The notes beneath the pieces are model-generated. The model was not told the origin of the DNA. It did not search any database and saw nothing but the letters and a program-made list of their open reading frames with translations. Positions 46,042-55,349 of a stretch of DNA of 64,000 nt are shown piece after piece (position 1 is the stretch's first letter; every line of letters starts with the position of its first letter). This stretch comes from Tenacibaculum sp. (GTDB lineage Bacteria > Bacteroidota > Bacteroidia > Flavobacteriales > Flavobacteriaceae), in the NCBI GenBank assembly GCA_022448525.1, contig JAKVCX010000007.1:284022-348021 (forward strand), in the 5' to 3' direction. The position numbers and the translations under genes are program-made.

Positions 46042-46437
46042 ATGAAAAAAGTTTATGTATTCATTTCGTTCTTTGTTCTTTATAACATTACAATTTCTTA
46101 TGCTCAGATAAGTTCAAATCAGAATGTTGATGCTTTATTGGGAAATTGGAAAATTGACATGTCACCGTCTGATAAATCAGATAATAATTACGCCATTATG
46201 ATTATTGATAAAGTCTCTAATAATTCTATTGAAGGAACATTTTACAGAGAAGGAGTAAAAATCAGAGAAGGTAGAGTTAATACAATAAATAGTAACATTT
46301 ACGGAGCATTAGTATCTGGAGATAATTCTGGTGATTATAATACTTCATTTTATCTTAAAAACGGAAAACTTTATGGTTCTACTCATTCACTGAAAAAAGA
46401 TTTTTTAGCTGTTTGGGTAGCAACCAAGGAAAAGTAA
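46042..46437 (+). CDS. Small secreted protein, possibly a beta-barrel
   Basis: A 131-residue protein. The ATG at 46042 opens the signal peptide MKKVYVFISFFVLYNITISYAQ; nine upstream codons in frame are not signal-like and overlap the -7 element. The mature ~110 residues alternate beta strands (LLGNWKIDMSP, YAIMIIDKVSNNSIEGTFYR, NIYGALVSGDN, SFYLKNGKLYGSTH, LAVWVATK), reminiscent of lipocalin- or avidin-like small barrels, but no signature was recognised. It probably answers to the adjacent AraC regulator. Confidence 0.65.
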   Translation: MKKVYVFISFFVLYNITISYAQISSNQNVDALLGNWKIDMSPSDKSDNNYAIMIIDKVSNNSIEGTFYREGVKIREGRVNTINSNIYGALVSGDNSGDYNTSFYLKNGKLYGSTHSLKKDFLAVWVATKEK

Positions 46438-46442
46438 GAAAT

Positions 46443-46474
46443 AAAAAAGCCACACAAATATGTGTGGCTTTTTT
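46443..46474. terminator. Bidirectional terminator between the secreted protein gene and sufD
   Basis: A perfect 14-bp stem, AAAAAAGCCACACA / TGTGTGGCTTTTTT, around AATA. It serves the gene ending at 46437 on plus and the suf operon ending at 46496 on minus. Confidence 0.9.
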
Positions 46475-46495
46475 CTATATCTCGTTTTAGGCTAA

Positions 46496-47812
46496 TTATA
46501 AATCGAAACCGATATCTACACCTAATTTACTTGCAATAATTTTTGTGATTCTTTGTTTAACTTCAGGAATCTTAACACTTTCTAAAACTGTATTAGCAAA
46601 AGCGTACATTAACAAAGCATTCGCTTCTTTCTTAGGAATACCTCTTTGTTGCATATAGAATAAAGCTTGCTGATCTAATTGACCAATCGTACAACCGTGA
46701 GAACATTTCACATCATCAGCGAAAATTTCTAATTGAGGCTTTGCGTTAATTGTTGCTTTATCGCTTATTAAAACATTATTATTTTGCTGATAAGCATTTG
46801 TTTTTTGCGCTTCTTTCTCAACAATTACTTTCCCGTTGAAAACACCTGTAGAACGATCACTATAGATTCCTTTATAATCCTGGTGGCTTTCACAATTTGG
46901 TTCAATATGATGAACTAAAGTATGATGATCTACGTGTTGCTTTCCTTCAAGAATTGTAACACCTTTTAAAATAGAATCAATTCGTTCTCCTTTTTGGAAG
47001 AAGTTTAAGTTGTTTCTAGTAATGTTTCCTCCGAAAGAGAAAGTATGAACAGAACAAACACTTTCTTTTTGTTGTTCAATATAAGTATTGTCAACTAAAG
47101 ATGCGTTGGTATTGTCGTTCTGAATTTTATAGTAATCTACATTTGCGTGTGTATCTACAAAAATTTCAGTTACAGAATTGGTAAGAATAGCATTCTCAGT
47201 TAAACTCTGATGACGTTCAATAATTTGAACATGCGCATTACGTTCAGCAACAATTAAATTACGAGGTTGAATCATTGTTGCGTTTTCCGTTCCTGTTGTA
47301 AAGTTGATAATCTGAATTGGTTTTTCAACTTCTACATTTTTTGGAATGTAAATATAAGCTCCTTCGCTTGCAAAAGCAGTATTTAAAGAAGTTAAGTTAT
47401 CTTGTTTAGCTACTTTGTTGAAGTAGTTTTCGATAACTGCTTTATATTTTGGTTTGCTCAAAGCAGATGATAATAGGCAAATATCCATATTATCATGAGT
47501 AGTATCTGATAAAAAAGAACTGTACTTTCCATCGATAAATACAATCTTGTATGTATCAATATCGTGGATGAAATACTTTTTAACATCAGCTAATTCTACA
47601 GCAGTTTCTGCTTTTGGAAAAATGCTATAATCCTCTTTTAAAACCGAATTTAAAGAAGTGTATTTCCAAGCTTCTAATTTCTTAGAAGGGAAACCTAATT
47701 TTTCGAAATTTTGTAGTGCTTTCGATCTAATTTCATGAACATCACTATTAATGTCCTTTCCATTTTCAAAAGCTAAATATGATGATAATAATTTATCTTT
47801 TAATTCCTCCAT
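46496..47812 (-). CDS. sufD: Fe-S cluster assembly protein SufD
   Basis: A 438-residue scaffold partner of SufB and SufC in iron-sulfur cluster assembly. The C-terminal SufBD beta-helix core is clear: HVDHHTLVHHIEPNCESHQ, GIYSDRSTGVFNGKVIVEKEAQKTNA, QLEIFADDVKCSHGCTIGQLD and FYMQQRGIPKKEA. The N-terminal part (KLEAWKYTSLNSVLKEDY) is SufD-like. It is last in the sufA-B-C-D operon, 28 bp after sufC, and closed by the terminator at 46443. sufS and sufE are not in this operon. Confidence 0.97.
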   Translation of the reverse strand: MEELKDKLLSSYLAFENGKDINSDVHEIRSKALQNFEKLGFPSKKLEAWKYTSLNSVLKEDYSIFPKAETAVELADVKKYFIHDIDTYKIVFIDGKYSSFLSDTTHDNMDICLLSSALSKPKYKAVIENYFNKVAKQDNLTSLNTAFASEGAYIYIPKNVEVEKPIQIINFTTGTENATMIQPRNLIVAERNAHVQIIERHQSLTENAILTNSVTEIFVDTHANVDYYKIQNDNTNASLVDNTYIEQQKESVCSVHTFSFGGNITRNNLNFFQKGERIDSILKGVTILEGKQHVDHHTLVHHIEPNCESHQDYKGIYSDRSTGVFNGKVIVEKEAQKTNAYQQNNNVLISDKATINAKPQLEIFADDVKCSHGCTIGQLDQQALFYMQQRGIPKKEANALLMYAFANTVLESVKIPEVKQRITKIIASKLGVDIGFDL

Positions 47813-47840
47813 TCTTTCAAGTTTTAGTGGAACTCAGTAA

Positions 47841-48593
47841 TTACGAGTTCACTTCTTCTTTAATCCAATCATAACCTTTAGCTTCTAATTCAAGAGCTAA
47901 AGAAGCGTCTCCAGTTTTTACAATTTTACCATCGTGTAAAACGTGAACGAAATCTGGAACGATATAATCTAATAAACGTTGGTAGTGAGTAATTACAATA
48001 ACAGCGTTGTCTTCAGATTTTAATTTATTTACCCCATTGGCAACAATACGAAGCGCATCGATATCTAAACCAGAATCAGTTTCATCTAAGATGGCTAATT
48101 TTGGCTCTAACATTGCCATTTGGAATATTTCATTACGTTTCTTTTCTCCTCCTGAAAACCCTTCGTTTAAAGAACGAGATAAGAATTTACGATCGATTTC
48201 TAGTAATTCTGACTTTTCACGAATCTTTTGTAACATTTCTTTCGCTGGCATTTCCTCTAAACCTTGTGCCTTGCGAGATTCGTTAATTGCAGTTTTGATA
48301 AAGTTTGTTACGGTTACACCTGGAATTTCAACCGGATATTGGAATGATAAAAATACACCAGCATGCGCTCTTTCTTCAGGAGCTAACTCGCTAATATCTT
48401 CTCCATCTAATTCTATAGAACCTGAAGTTACTTCATATTCTTCTTTACCAGCGATTACAGAAGCCATAGTACTTTTTCCAGCTCCGTTAGGTCCCATAAT
48501 TGCGTGTACTTCTCCTGCTTTAACTTCTAAGTTTAATCCTTTTAAGATTGACTTTTCTTCTACTTCTGCGTGTAAGTTTTGAATCTTTAACAT
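47841..48593 (-). CDS. sufC: Fe-S cluster assembly ATPase SufC
   Basis: The 250-residue ABC-type ATPase of the SufBCD complex, cytoplasmic. Walker A is [12 protein letters not shown], the signature is [15 protein letters not shown], Walker B is [14 protein letters not shown], and the switch His is in [11 protein letters not shown]. It drives conformational change in SufB/SufD during cluster assembly. It lies 47 bp after sufB and 28 bp before sufD on the minus strand. Confidence 0.98.
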   Translation of the reverse strand: MLKIQNLHAEVEEKSILKGLNLEVKAGEVHAIMGPNGAGKSTMASVIAGKEEYEVTSGSIELDGEDISELAPEERAHAGVFLSFQYPVEIPGVTVTNFIKTAINESRKAQGLEEMPAKEMLQKIREKSELLEIDRKFLSRSLNEGFSGGEKKRNEIFQMAMLEPKLAILDETDSGLDIDALRIVANGVNKLKSEDNAVIVITHYQRLLDYIVPDFVHVLHDGKIVKTGDASLALELEAKGYDWIKEEVNS

Positions 48594-48640
48594 TGTATAT
48601 ATGTGCTTAAAAAGCTAATTTTCTTGTTGGTAATATATTT

Positions 48641-50089
48641 TTATCCTACACTTCCTTCTAAGGAAATTTCTAATAATTTTTGCGCTTCAACAGCAAATTC
48701 CATTGGTAACTTGTTTAATACTTCTTTGCTAAATCCATTAACGATTAATGCAATAGCTTTTTCAGTATCAATACCTCTTTGGTTACAATAGAATAATTGA
48801 TCTTCACCAATTTTACTTGTTGTAGCCTCGTGCTCTACTTGTGCAGATTTATTTTTAGTTTCAATGTATGGGAAAGTATGAGCTCCACATTCATTACCCA
48901 TTAATAAACTATCACACTGAGAGAAGTTACGAGCATTTTCTGCTCTAGAACCAATTTGTACTAAACCACGATAACTGTTTTGTGACTTACCAGCTGAAAT
49001 ACCTTTTGAAATAATAGTTGATTTCGTATTCTTTCCAAGGTGAATCATTTTAGTTCCTGTATCTGCTTGTTGGAAATTGTTAGTAACAGCAATTGAATAG
49101 AATTCTCCTACTGAATTATTTCCTTTTAAAACACAACTTGGATATTTCCAAGTTACAGCAGAACCAGTTTCAACCTGAGTCCAAGAAATTTTAGCATTTG
49201 TTTCGCATAAACCACGTTTAGTAACGAAGTTGAAAACTCCACCTTTTCCTGAAGCATCACCAGGGAACCAGTTTTGTACTGTTGAATATTTTATTTCTGC
49301 GTCATCTAAAGCGATTAATTCAACTACAGCTGCGTGTAATTGATTTTCATCACGTTGAGGTGCAGTACATCCTTCTAAGTAAGAAACGTAACTACCTTCA
49401 TCGGCAATTACTAAAGTTCTTTCGAATTGTCCTGTTCCCCCTTCATTAATTCTGAAGTAAGTAGATAATTCCATCGGACAACGAACACCTTTAGGAATAT
49501 AACAGAAAGAACCATCTGAGAATACAGCAGAATTTAAAGCTGCATAAAAATTGTCAGTTGTAGGAACTACAGAACCAATATATTTCTTAACTAATTCAGG
49601 ATGTTCTTGAATAGCTTCAGAAATTGGCATGAATATAATTCCTTTTTCAGCTAATGTTTCTTTAAATGTAGTGGCAACAGAAACAGAATCCATTACGATA
49701 TCTACAGCAACATTCGCTAATCTTTTTTGTTCTTCTAAAGAGATACCTAATTTTTCGAAAGTAGCCAACATTTCAGGATCTACTTCATCTAAACTATTTA
49801 ACTTAGGCTTCTTTTTTGGAGCTGAGTAATAAGAAATGTCTTGAAATTTTGGTTTTTCATAATTAACATTCGCCCACTCTGGCTCTTCCATTTGTTTCCA
49901 AACTTTAAAAGCTTCTAATCTCCATTCGGTCATCCATTCTGGTTCGTTTTTCTTTTTGGAAATAGCACGAACGATATCTTCATTTAAACCTTTAGGGAAT
50001 TTTTCACTTTCTATATCAGTATAAAAACCATATTCGTATTCTTTGGTTTTTAATTCTTCTCTTAAATCGTCTTCAGTATACTTGCTCAT
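48641..50089 (-). CDS. sufB: Fe-S cluster assembly scaffold SufB
   Basis: A 482-residue scaffold on which the cluster is built with SufC and SufD. Diagnostic stretches are [19 protein letters not shown] near the N-terminus, [65 protein letters not shown] and [22 protein letters not shown]. Length and motifs are normal for the family. It starts 28 bp after the sufA-like gene. Confidence 0.98.
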   Translation of the reverse strand: MSKYTEDDLREELKTKEYEYGFYTDIESEKFPKGLNEDIVRAISKKKNEPEWMTEWRLEAFKVWKQMEEPEWANVNYEKPKFQDISYYSAPKKKPKLNSLDEVDPEMLATFEKLGISLEEQKRLANVAVDIVMDSVSVATTFKETLAEKGIIFMPISEAIQEHPELVKKYIGSVVPTTDNFYAALNSAVFSDGSFCYIPKGVRCPMELSTYFRINEGGTGQFERTLVIADEGSYVSYLEGCTAPQRDENQLHAAVVELIALDDAEIKYSTVQNWFPGDASGKGGVFNFVTKRGLCETNAKISWTQVETGSAVTWKYPSCVLKGNNSVGEFYSIAVTNNFQQADTGTKMIHLGKNTKSTIISKGISAGKSQNSYRGLVQIGSRAENARNFSQCDSLLMGNECGAHTFPYIETKNKSAQVEHEATTSKIGEDQLFYCNQRGIDTEKAIALIVNGFSKEVLNKLPMEFAVEAQKLLEISLEGSVG

Positions 50090-50117
50090 TGAAGCTGTTT
50101 TCGGTTATTGATATTAA

Positions 50118-50447
50118 TTACAGAGAAAAACTTTCTCCACATCCACATGTTCTATTGGCGTTCGGATTGTTAAAAACAAACCCTTTACCATTTAAACCAC
50201 CAGAATATTCTAGCGTTGTTCCAACCAAATACAAGAAACTTTTTTTGTCAACGATGATTTTTACACCATTATCCTCAAAAATTTTATCAGTTTCTCCTTG
50301 TGAATTGTCAAAATTTAAATCGTACGAAAGTCCTGAACAACCACCGCTTTTCACACCTACACGAACATAATCCGTAGTTGCATCAAAGCCATCATCGGTC
50401 ATAAGCTCTATAACTTTCTTTTTAGCTGTGTCTGAAACTTTTATCAT
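50118..50447 (-). CDS. sufA: A-type Fe-S carrier (SufA/IscA/HesB family)
   Basis: A 109-residue A-type carrier that accepts clusters from SufBCD and passes them to apo-proteins. The three ligand cysteines are present: RVGVKSGGCSGLSYDL and, at the C-terminus, TCGCGESFSL. First gene of the suf operon. A -7 element (TATATTTG) lies at 50476-50483, 28 bp upstream. The specific name SufA rests on its operon position; IscA and ErpA share the motif. Confidence 0.9.
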   Translation of the reverse strand: MIKVSDTAKKKVIELMTDDGFDATTDYVRVGVKSGGCSGLSYDLNFDNSQGETDKIFEDNGVKIIVDKKSFLYLVGTTLEYSGGLNGKGFVFNNPNANRTCGCGESFSL

Positions 50448-50475
50448 ATAACTAGATTAAATCTAAATTGAGGTG

Positions 50476-50483
50476 CAAATATA
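50476..50483 (-). promoter_or_regulatory. -7 element of the suf operon
   Basis: Minus-strand TATATTTG matches TAnnTTTG, 28 bp before the ATG at 50447. The -33 box is not clear. Confidence 0.55.
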
Positions 50484-50547
50484 CGACATAACAATTATTC
50501 TTCCACGTTTTGTTTAATGATAAAAATAATGTGGTAATCAGAAAAAC

Positions 50548-51627
50548 TTATGGGAGTTGAAAATCAGGGTTATTAACGAAATCTGTATCGGTAAGTGTAA
50601 GTAAAAATGCTTTGATATCAGCTTTATCTTTTTCAGTCATTTGAACACCACCTTGAGCCACTTTTTTCATAAGTGGAGAGATGGTTGGTGAATTTTTTAA
50701 CCCTTCAGAATAATGATTGATGACTTCCTCTAAAGTTGTGAATCTGCCATCATGCATGTAAGGAGCAGTAAATGTCAAGTTTCTTAACGAAGGAGTTTTA
50801 AATTTTCCGTTATCTGCTGCATCTCCTGTAACAGTGCCTAAACCTAAGTCCGTGAATGTTGCGTCTAGTCCGTTATTGTGAAATTTATTGTCAGTCCACA
50901 GCGGATTGTTATTACTTCCATGACAGTGAAAACAGTCGCCACGAGCTTCGTCCATAAACGCATTAAATCCATTTTCTTCTTCAGCGGTTAAAGTAGCTTC
51001 ACCTCTTAAAAATTTATCGAATTTCGAGTTGCCAGAAATTAAAGTTCTTTCAAACTGGGCGATTGCTTTTACTACCAAGTTTGAATCGATGGGAATGTTT
51101 CCAAAAGCTTCACGAAAAAGTTCTGGATACTCCGAATCGTTTTTTAGTCTATTTGCAACTTCTTTCCAATCATTGTTCATTTCACCATGATTAGTAACAG
51201 GTTCAAAAACTTGACGTTCTAAACTTAATTCTTTTCCATCCCAAGCAAATCGTTCATCAAAATTCCAAGCTACGTTATAAAGAGGCATTGAGTTTCTAAC
51301 ACCAATAGCTCCATTCACTCCTTCACTGAATTGATTGTTATCTGTAAATGATTTTTTCGGGTCATGACATGAAGCACATGAGATGGAATTATCAGATGAT
51401 AAAATGGGATCGAAGAAAAGTTTTTTTCCTAAACGAACCCCTTCAGCAGTTTGAGGATTGTTAGTAGGAATTAGTGGCGCTAATAATTTATCTTTAAATA
51501 GCTGAGGAATATCTAATTCTATAATAACCGGTGAATAACCCGAAGGTTCGGTATTTTCACTATTCTCACTAGAAGAACATGAAAGTAGCAAAAATATTAG
51601 AGAAAGAGATATCCACAAATATTTCAT
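50548..51627 (-). CDS. MbnH/MauG-like dihaem cytochrome c peroxidase lipoprotein
   Basis: A 359-residue lipoprotein (..LIFLLLSCSSSEN). Two haem-c sites, SCASCHDPKKSFTD and DCFHCHGSNN, with the family segments RLGKKLFFDPILSSDNSISC, RNSMPLYNVAW, KFKTPSLRNLTFTAPYMHDGRF and an HYSEG stretch, place it in the bacterial cytochrome c peroxidase/MauG family. It begins directly after the stop codon of the MbnP-like gene (TAA-ATG, no gap). In characterised systems MbnH oxidises a tryptophan of its partner MbnP to kynurenine, enabling copper binding. The pairing here supports the MbnH assignment over a detoxifying peroxidase, which remains possible. Confidence 0.85.
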   Translation of the reverse strand: MKYLWISLSLIFLLLSCSSSENSENTEPSGYSPVIIELDIPQLFKDKLLAPLIPTNNPQTAEGVRLGKKLFFDPILSSDNSISCASCHDPKKSFTDNNQFSEGVNGAIGVRNSMPLYNVAWNFDERFAWDGKELSLERQVFEPVTNHGEMNNDWKEVANRLKNDSEYPELFREAFGNIPIDSNLVVKAIAQFERTLISGNSKFDKFLRGEATLTAEEENGFNAFMDEARGDCFHCHGSNNNPLWTDNKFHNNGLDATFTDLGLGTVTGDAADNGKFKTPSLRNLTFTAPYMHDGRFTTLEEVINHYSEGLKNSPTISPLMKKVAQGGVQMTEKDKADIKAFLLTLTDTDFVNNPDFQLP

Positions 51628-52389
51628 TTATAAACTAAAAACAGATTTTCCGTTCGCATTCATTAAAATTTGAGCGTCAAAATTTGTCATTAAATTTTGA
51701 TTCAAATCGTCAAGCACCCAAGTATTCGGGTTTTTAAACCATTCCGCAATATTAATTTTTACATTAATAGTTTCTTCCGAATCATTTATCCAAATATCAG
51801 TTAAACTAACAGAGAAAGAGGTGTCTATCGTAGTGATGTTATCTGGATCTGATGTGTTTCTAGCACGAATTGCGTGATAGTTAAATCCAGCAGGTGTTGT
51901 CGTAGTTTCTGATGTGTATTTACCATCAAATTGCATATAATGATAACCACCACCCATCATTTCTGGAACATTAAAACTCGCAGTATTTAAATCGTTGTAA
52001 GCTCCATCCACATTGTCAGCATCATTAAACCCAAAAGTAAAGTCTAAAGAATAGGTTCTGTCAAGAATTAATCCTTCAACTATATAAGATAAGTTTTCTT
52101 CTTCACCTAAATCAATTAATAAATAATCTTCTAAGGCTGTTTCGAACCCAGAAGTATCAACCAACTTTATTTTTGATATAAGAAATCTAAATTTTTCGAT
52201 ACTTAAAACATCGCCATTTTCATTTGTGAATTTTAAGTCATTAAAATCGTCTTTAGTGATCGGAGTTCCATCCCATTCATGAACGAAATTAATAGTGATT
52301 TTTTTATTCTCAAGTCCTTCTTCGCTGTTGCTTGAACATCCGAATATAAAAAGTAAAGAACAAATTAAGTATTGTAAATTCTTAAGCAT
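51628..52389 (-). CDS. MbnP-like copper-binding lipoprotein
   Basis: A 253-residue lipoprotein (..CSLLFIFGCSSNSEE). The beta-sandwich follows the MbnP family plan: ITINFVHEWDGTPIT, FTNENGDVLSIEKFRFLISKIKL, YLLIDLGEE, LDFTFGFNDADNVDG, and MMGGGYHYMQFDGKY in the position where the family usually has GMYW. Candidate Trp residues for partner oxidation are in HEWDG, DIWIND and AEWFKNPNTWV; which one would be modified cannot be read from the sequence. It is coupled to both neighbours: its start overlaps the propeller gene stop by one base (TAATG) and its stop abuts the peroxidase start. Confidence 0.8.
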   Translation of the reverse strand: MLKNLQYLICSLLFIFGCSSNSEEGLENKKITINFVHEWDGTPITKDDFNDLKFTNENGDVLSIEKFRFLISKIKLVDTSGFETALEDYLLIDLGEEENLSYIVEGLILDRTYSLDFTFGFNDADNVDGAYNDLNTASFNVPEMMGGGYHYMQFDGKYTSETTTTPAGFNYHAIRARNTSDPDNITTIDTSFSVSLTDIWINDSEETINVKINIAEWFKNPNTWVLDDLNQNLMTNFDAQILMNANGKSVFSL

Positions 52390-53720
52390 TATTTTATTTT
52401 AATCTTTAATAAGTCTGAAAAGCCTTTATTTTCTTCAATGTCCTCATCTTGACTAGCACTTTCTCCTACAGCAATGAAACTACCATTTGAAAGTTCTGCA
52501 ACATCATGTAAAATATCGATATCAGTTCCTCCTACGAATTGTTGCCATTGTGTAGATCCAGTTGAAGAAATTTTGATTACCCAAGCATCATTCTGACCTT
52601 TATTTATAAAATCACGATCAGAACTCCTGCTGCTTCCACAGATAACAAATCCGCCATCTGCTGTATTTTTTATCGCACGTCCAGCATCAAAATTTGTACC
52701 ACCAAAATTCTTTTGCCACATTAAATCACCATCTGGATTTATTTTAATTACCCATAAATCTGCACCACCATTATTTTTTGTAACATCTTTGTCAGAACTT
52801 CTAGTGTCACCGATAATAATAACATTACCGTCCTCTGTTTTTTTGATGTCAAAAGATTCATCAATTTCAGAACCACCAAAGTTTTTCTCCCATAAAATTG
52901 TTCCAGTCTCGCTAATTTTTATTAACCAAAAGTCGTAAGTACCTTTATTGTTTGTAATATCGACATCACTGCTGTCGGAAAATCCAGTAATTACATAACT
53001 ACCATCATCAAGTTGTATTACTCCTTGAGGTGTGTCTGTGAAAGTTCCACCAAAAAACTTACTCCATTCTCTGTTTCCATTGGCGTCAATTTTAATTGCC
53101 CAAAAATCACCACCAGCGTGTAATACAGACTTTGCAGGGAAATTCCCTTCACCACCAGAAGAAGTAACATCTAATTCTCCTACTAGTAAGAAACCTCCAT
53201 CAGAAGTAAGTGTTAATGAAGTTCCGTAATCTCTACCTGAAAAACCAAAAGATTTTTGCCACGAAATATCTCCAGAGCTATTTAATTTAGAAACCCAAAA
53301 GTCTGAATTCCCGTTATTTTCCGTAACGTCTTTATCGCTACTATTACTAAAACCAAAAATAACGTAACCATTATCTGTTGTTTGAAGAATTTGGTTTCCG
53401 CGATCGTCATCCGATCCTCCGTAAGTTTTAGACCATTCTAGGATATCTTGACTGTTGTATTTAAGAAGCAAGAAATCAACATCATCAGTAGTTTTTGTTG
53501 TGATATCTCCATCAGTGCTACTTGTGTAGCCTAAAATGGCATATCCACCGTCATTTGTTGATGTAATAGATGTTCCAACATCATTTCCATTACCTCCAAA
53601 TGTGCTTACTAAATCAACTTCTAACCCAATATTTGGATCTAAAGCATCATCTAAGTTTAAGTCTGGTTCACCACAAGATATTAATAGAAGTAGTAATGCG
53701 AATAGCGTTATATTTTTCAC
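52389..53720 (-). CDS. Repeat (propeller-like) lipoprotein
   Basis: A 443-residue lipoprotein (ALLLLLISCGEPD). The mature protein has about seven to eight repeats of ~50 residues, each reading roughly TxDGGYVIxGxSxSSDxD then DFWVxKLxxxGxxxWQKxFGG. It is probably a beta-propeller-like extracellular protein. No catalytic motif is seen. It is the second gene of the unit starting at 55191, 13 bp after the choice-of-anchor B gene. The long acidic loops (NNGGADLW, DKDVTKNNGG) could bind metal, but that is speculative. Confidence 0.7.
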   Translation of the reverse strand: MKNITLFALLLLLISCGEPDLNLDDALDPNIGLEVDLVSTFGGNGNDVGTSITSTNDGGYAILGYTSSTDGDITTKTTDDVDFLLLKYNSQDILEWSKTYGGSDDDRGNQILQTTDNGYVIFGFSNSSDKDVTENNGNSDFWVSKLNSSGDISWQKSFGFSGRDYGTSLTLTSDGGFLLVGELDVTSSGGEGNFPAKSVLHAGGDFWAIKIDANGNREWSKFFGGTFTDTPQGVIQLDDGSYVITGFSDSSDVDITNNKGTYDFWLIKISETGTILWEKNFGGSEIDESFDIKKTEDGNVIIIGDTRSSDKDVTKNNGGADLWVIKINPDGDLMWQKNFGGTNFDAGRAIKNTADGGFVICGSSRSSDRDFINKGQNDAWVIKISSTGSTQWQQFVGGTDIDILHDVAELSNGSFIAVGESASQDEDIEENKGFSDLLKIKIK

Positions 53721-53733
53721 GGATTAATTTAGA

Positions 53734-55191
53734 TTATTTTATGATTAATTTTTTACCAATTATCCCATTGATTTTAATCAAGTAAATACCTTTCGCTTGA
53801 TTGTTTATTGGTAAAACGTAGTCTTTTCGGTTTATATTTTTCTTTTGGTAAACTTTTTTACCAAGAATTGTAAATACTTCAACAGAATTAATCTCTTTAT
53901 TCGAAGAAATTATTGGAGCTCTATCTGCTGGGTTTGGATAAATCGTGATTTTATCATCAACTTTAGGTACGTCTGGAAGTGATAATGTACCACTTTTTCT
54001 TACGATAAATAATCCTTGTTCTATATCGCTAATTACTATGTTTCCACTTTGAAAATATGGATACACACTCCAAACTCCATTAAATCCTGTACTATTGTTA
54101 GCGGTGTACGTATCAAAATAACCAGTTTCAACCATAGGATTAGTAGTGCTAGAAATATTGGTAATATCTAAAACCCTTAGTCCAGCTCTATAATTTGCAA
54201 GAAAATATTCGTTTCCTTTTACATAACCGTTATGGTCGATTGCTTGATGATTTGCCGTATAAGTTGAAGAAACAACAGGCATGTCCAAATCAGTCAAATC
54301 AAAGATAATAGTTCTAGTATTAGTTCCTGTACGTTGCTCATCTAATTCATCACCAAGAATAAAATAAGTATGATCGTCAGTAAACCAACCTTGATGTGCA
54401 TAATGAGCATTTGAATAAGAAGTTCTAGAAATGAGTTGTGGATTTGATTTATCGGTAACATCTAAAATTACAATATCATTAGAACCTCCATTATTACCGT
54501 TACTAGCAATTAGAATTTCTTTACCCGTATATGCGGTATCCGGACCGTTGTAAGTAACCACTTGTGCATCGTGAGTATATCCTGCAGCTGAATATCCTCC
54601 AGCAGCAACTGGGTTTTTAGGATCTGAAATATCCACAAATACTGGTCCTCCAGAGAATGTTCTACAACCAACTAAATACGCATAGTTAGAAGCTTCATTA
54701 ATTACGATGTTATGACAACTGGTTACTCCAGTGTAAACTGTATCTGCGGTAAAATTTTGTGGAGTTGTTACATTTCTAAGACGAGTTAAATCAAAAACTT
54801 GCATTCCATGAGATCCAACATTATCCGCCACTATAAAAGCATGATTGTTATAAACTTTTACATCTCTCCAAAAGTTACTACCTGCATTTGTATTTAATCT
54901 TCCTAAGTAAACAGGGTTTATGGGATCAGAAATATCAACAAATGCTGTTGCATTAGTTAAAGCGATTAATGCATACTCTTTGTTATTGGTTGGGTCTGTC
55001 CAACCCCATATATCACTTCCTTCGGCAGTATTAGATCCAGATAAGGTAGCAATATCAATAGTAGACATAAGATCATAATTGCTACATGGATACGATCCAG
55101 CAAAGCCTGATGCGTCACAAGGAGTCTGACTGTGAACGCTCACAGTTGCAACGAAAAAATGCAATAAAATTGAAAGTAATAATTTCTTCAT
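53734..55191 (-). CDS. Choice-of-anchor B family T9SS protein (LVIVD-like propeller)
   Basis: A 485-residue secreted protein with a signal peptide (MKKLLLSILLHFFVATVSVHSQ). Repeats such as SNFWRDVKVYNNHAFIVADN, GMQVFDLTRLR and PVFVDISDPKNPVAAG are the marks of the choice-of-anchor B family, a propeller-like fold known from surface proteins with varied anchors. The anchor here is a type A T9SS sorting domain (YPNPADRAPIIS ... AKGIYLIKINGI). It is the first gene of a four-gene unit with a good promoter (55219-55248), leading into the MbnP/MbnH pair. Confidence 0.85.
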   Translation of the reverse strand: MKKLLLSILLHFFVATVSVHSQTPCDASGFAGSYPCSNYDLMSTIDIATLSGSNTAEGSDIWGWTDPTNNKEYALIALTNATAFVDISDPINPVYLGRLNTNAGSNFWRDVKVYNNHAFIVADNVGSHGMQVFDLTRLRNVTTPQNFTADTVYTGVTSCHNIVINEASNYAYLVGCRTFSGGPVFVDISDPKNPVAAGGYSAAGYTHDAQVVTYNGPDTAYTGKEILIASNGNNGGSNDIVILDVTDKSNPQLISRTSYSNAHYAHQGWFTDDHTYFILGDELDEQRTGTNTRTIIFDLTDLDMPVVSSTYTANHQAIDHNGYVKGNEYFLANYRAGLRVLDITNISSTTNPMVETGYFDTYTANNSTGFNGVWSVYPYFQSGNIVISDIEQGLFIVRKSGTLSLPDVPKVDDKITIYPNPADRAPIISSNKEINSVEVFTILGKKVYQKKNINRKDYVLPINNQAKGIYLIKINGIIGKKLIIK

Positions 55192-55218
55192 GAGTTGACA
55201 TTAAAAGGCTCCTAATAA

Positions 55219-55248
55219 CAAAAATATGAAATTAATAGCGTTATTCAA
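55219..55248 (-). promoter_or_regulatory. Promoter of the choice-of-anchor B / MbnP / MbnH unit
   Basis: Minus-strand TATTTTTG (55219-55226) is the -7 box, and TTG (55246-55248) lies 19 bp upstream. The ATG is 27 bp downstream. Confidence 0.7.
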
Positions 55249-55337
55249 TTGTATAACAGTTTTGAATACAAAAACCCTAATTCTAAAAATATCAATGTAA
55301 GTGAATTGTTTATACTAATTGTTTTACAATCTAATAC

Positions 55338-55345
55338 TATCTTTG
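55338..55345 (+). promoter_or_regulatory. -7 element very close to thiL
   Basis: TATCTTTG matches TAnnTTTG and ends only four bases before the ATG, so the transcript would have almost no leader. A TTG 16 bp upstream is a possible -33. Confidence 0.5.
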
Positions 55346-55349
55346 CAGC

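Noticed and set aside
48007..48582. 191-codon plus-strand ORF opposite sufC
   Set aside because: It is fully antisense to a textbook SufC and its sequence is Ser/Pro-rich, as expected from reading an ABC ATPase backwards.
46496..50447. A broken suf operon because sufS and sufE are missing
   Set aside because: All four genes are full length, and a strong terminator follows sufD; sufS/sufE may simply be elsewhere.
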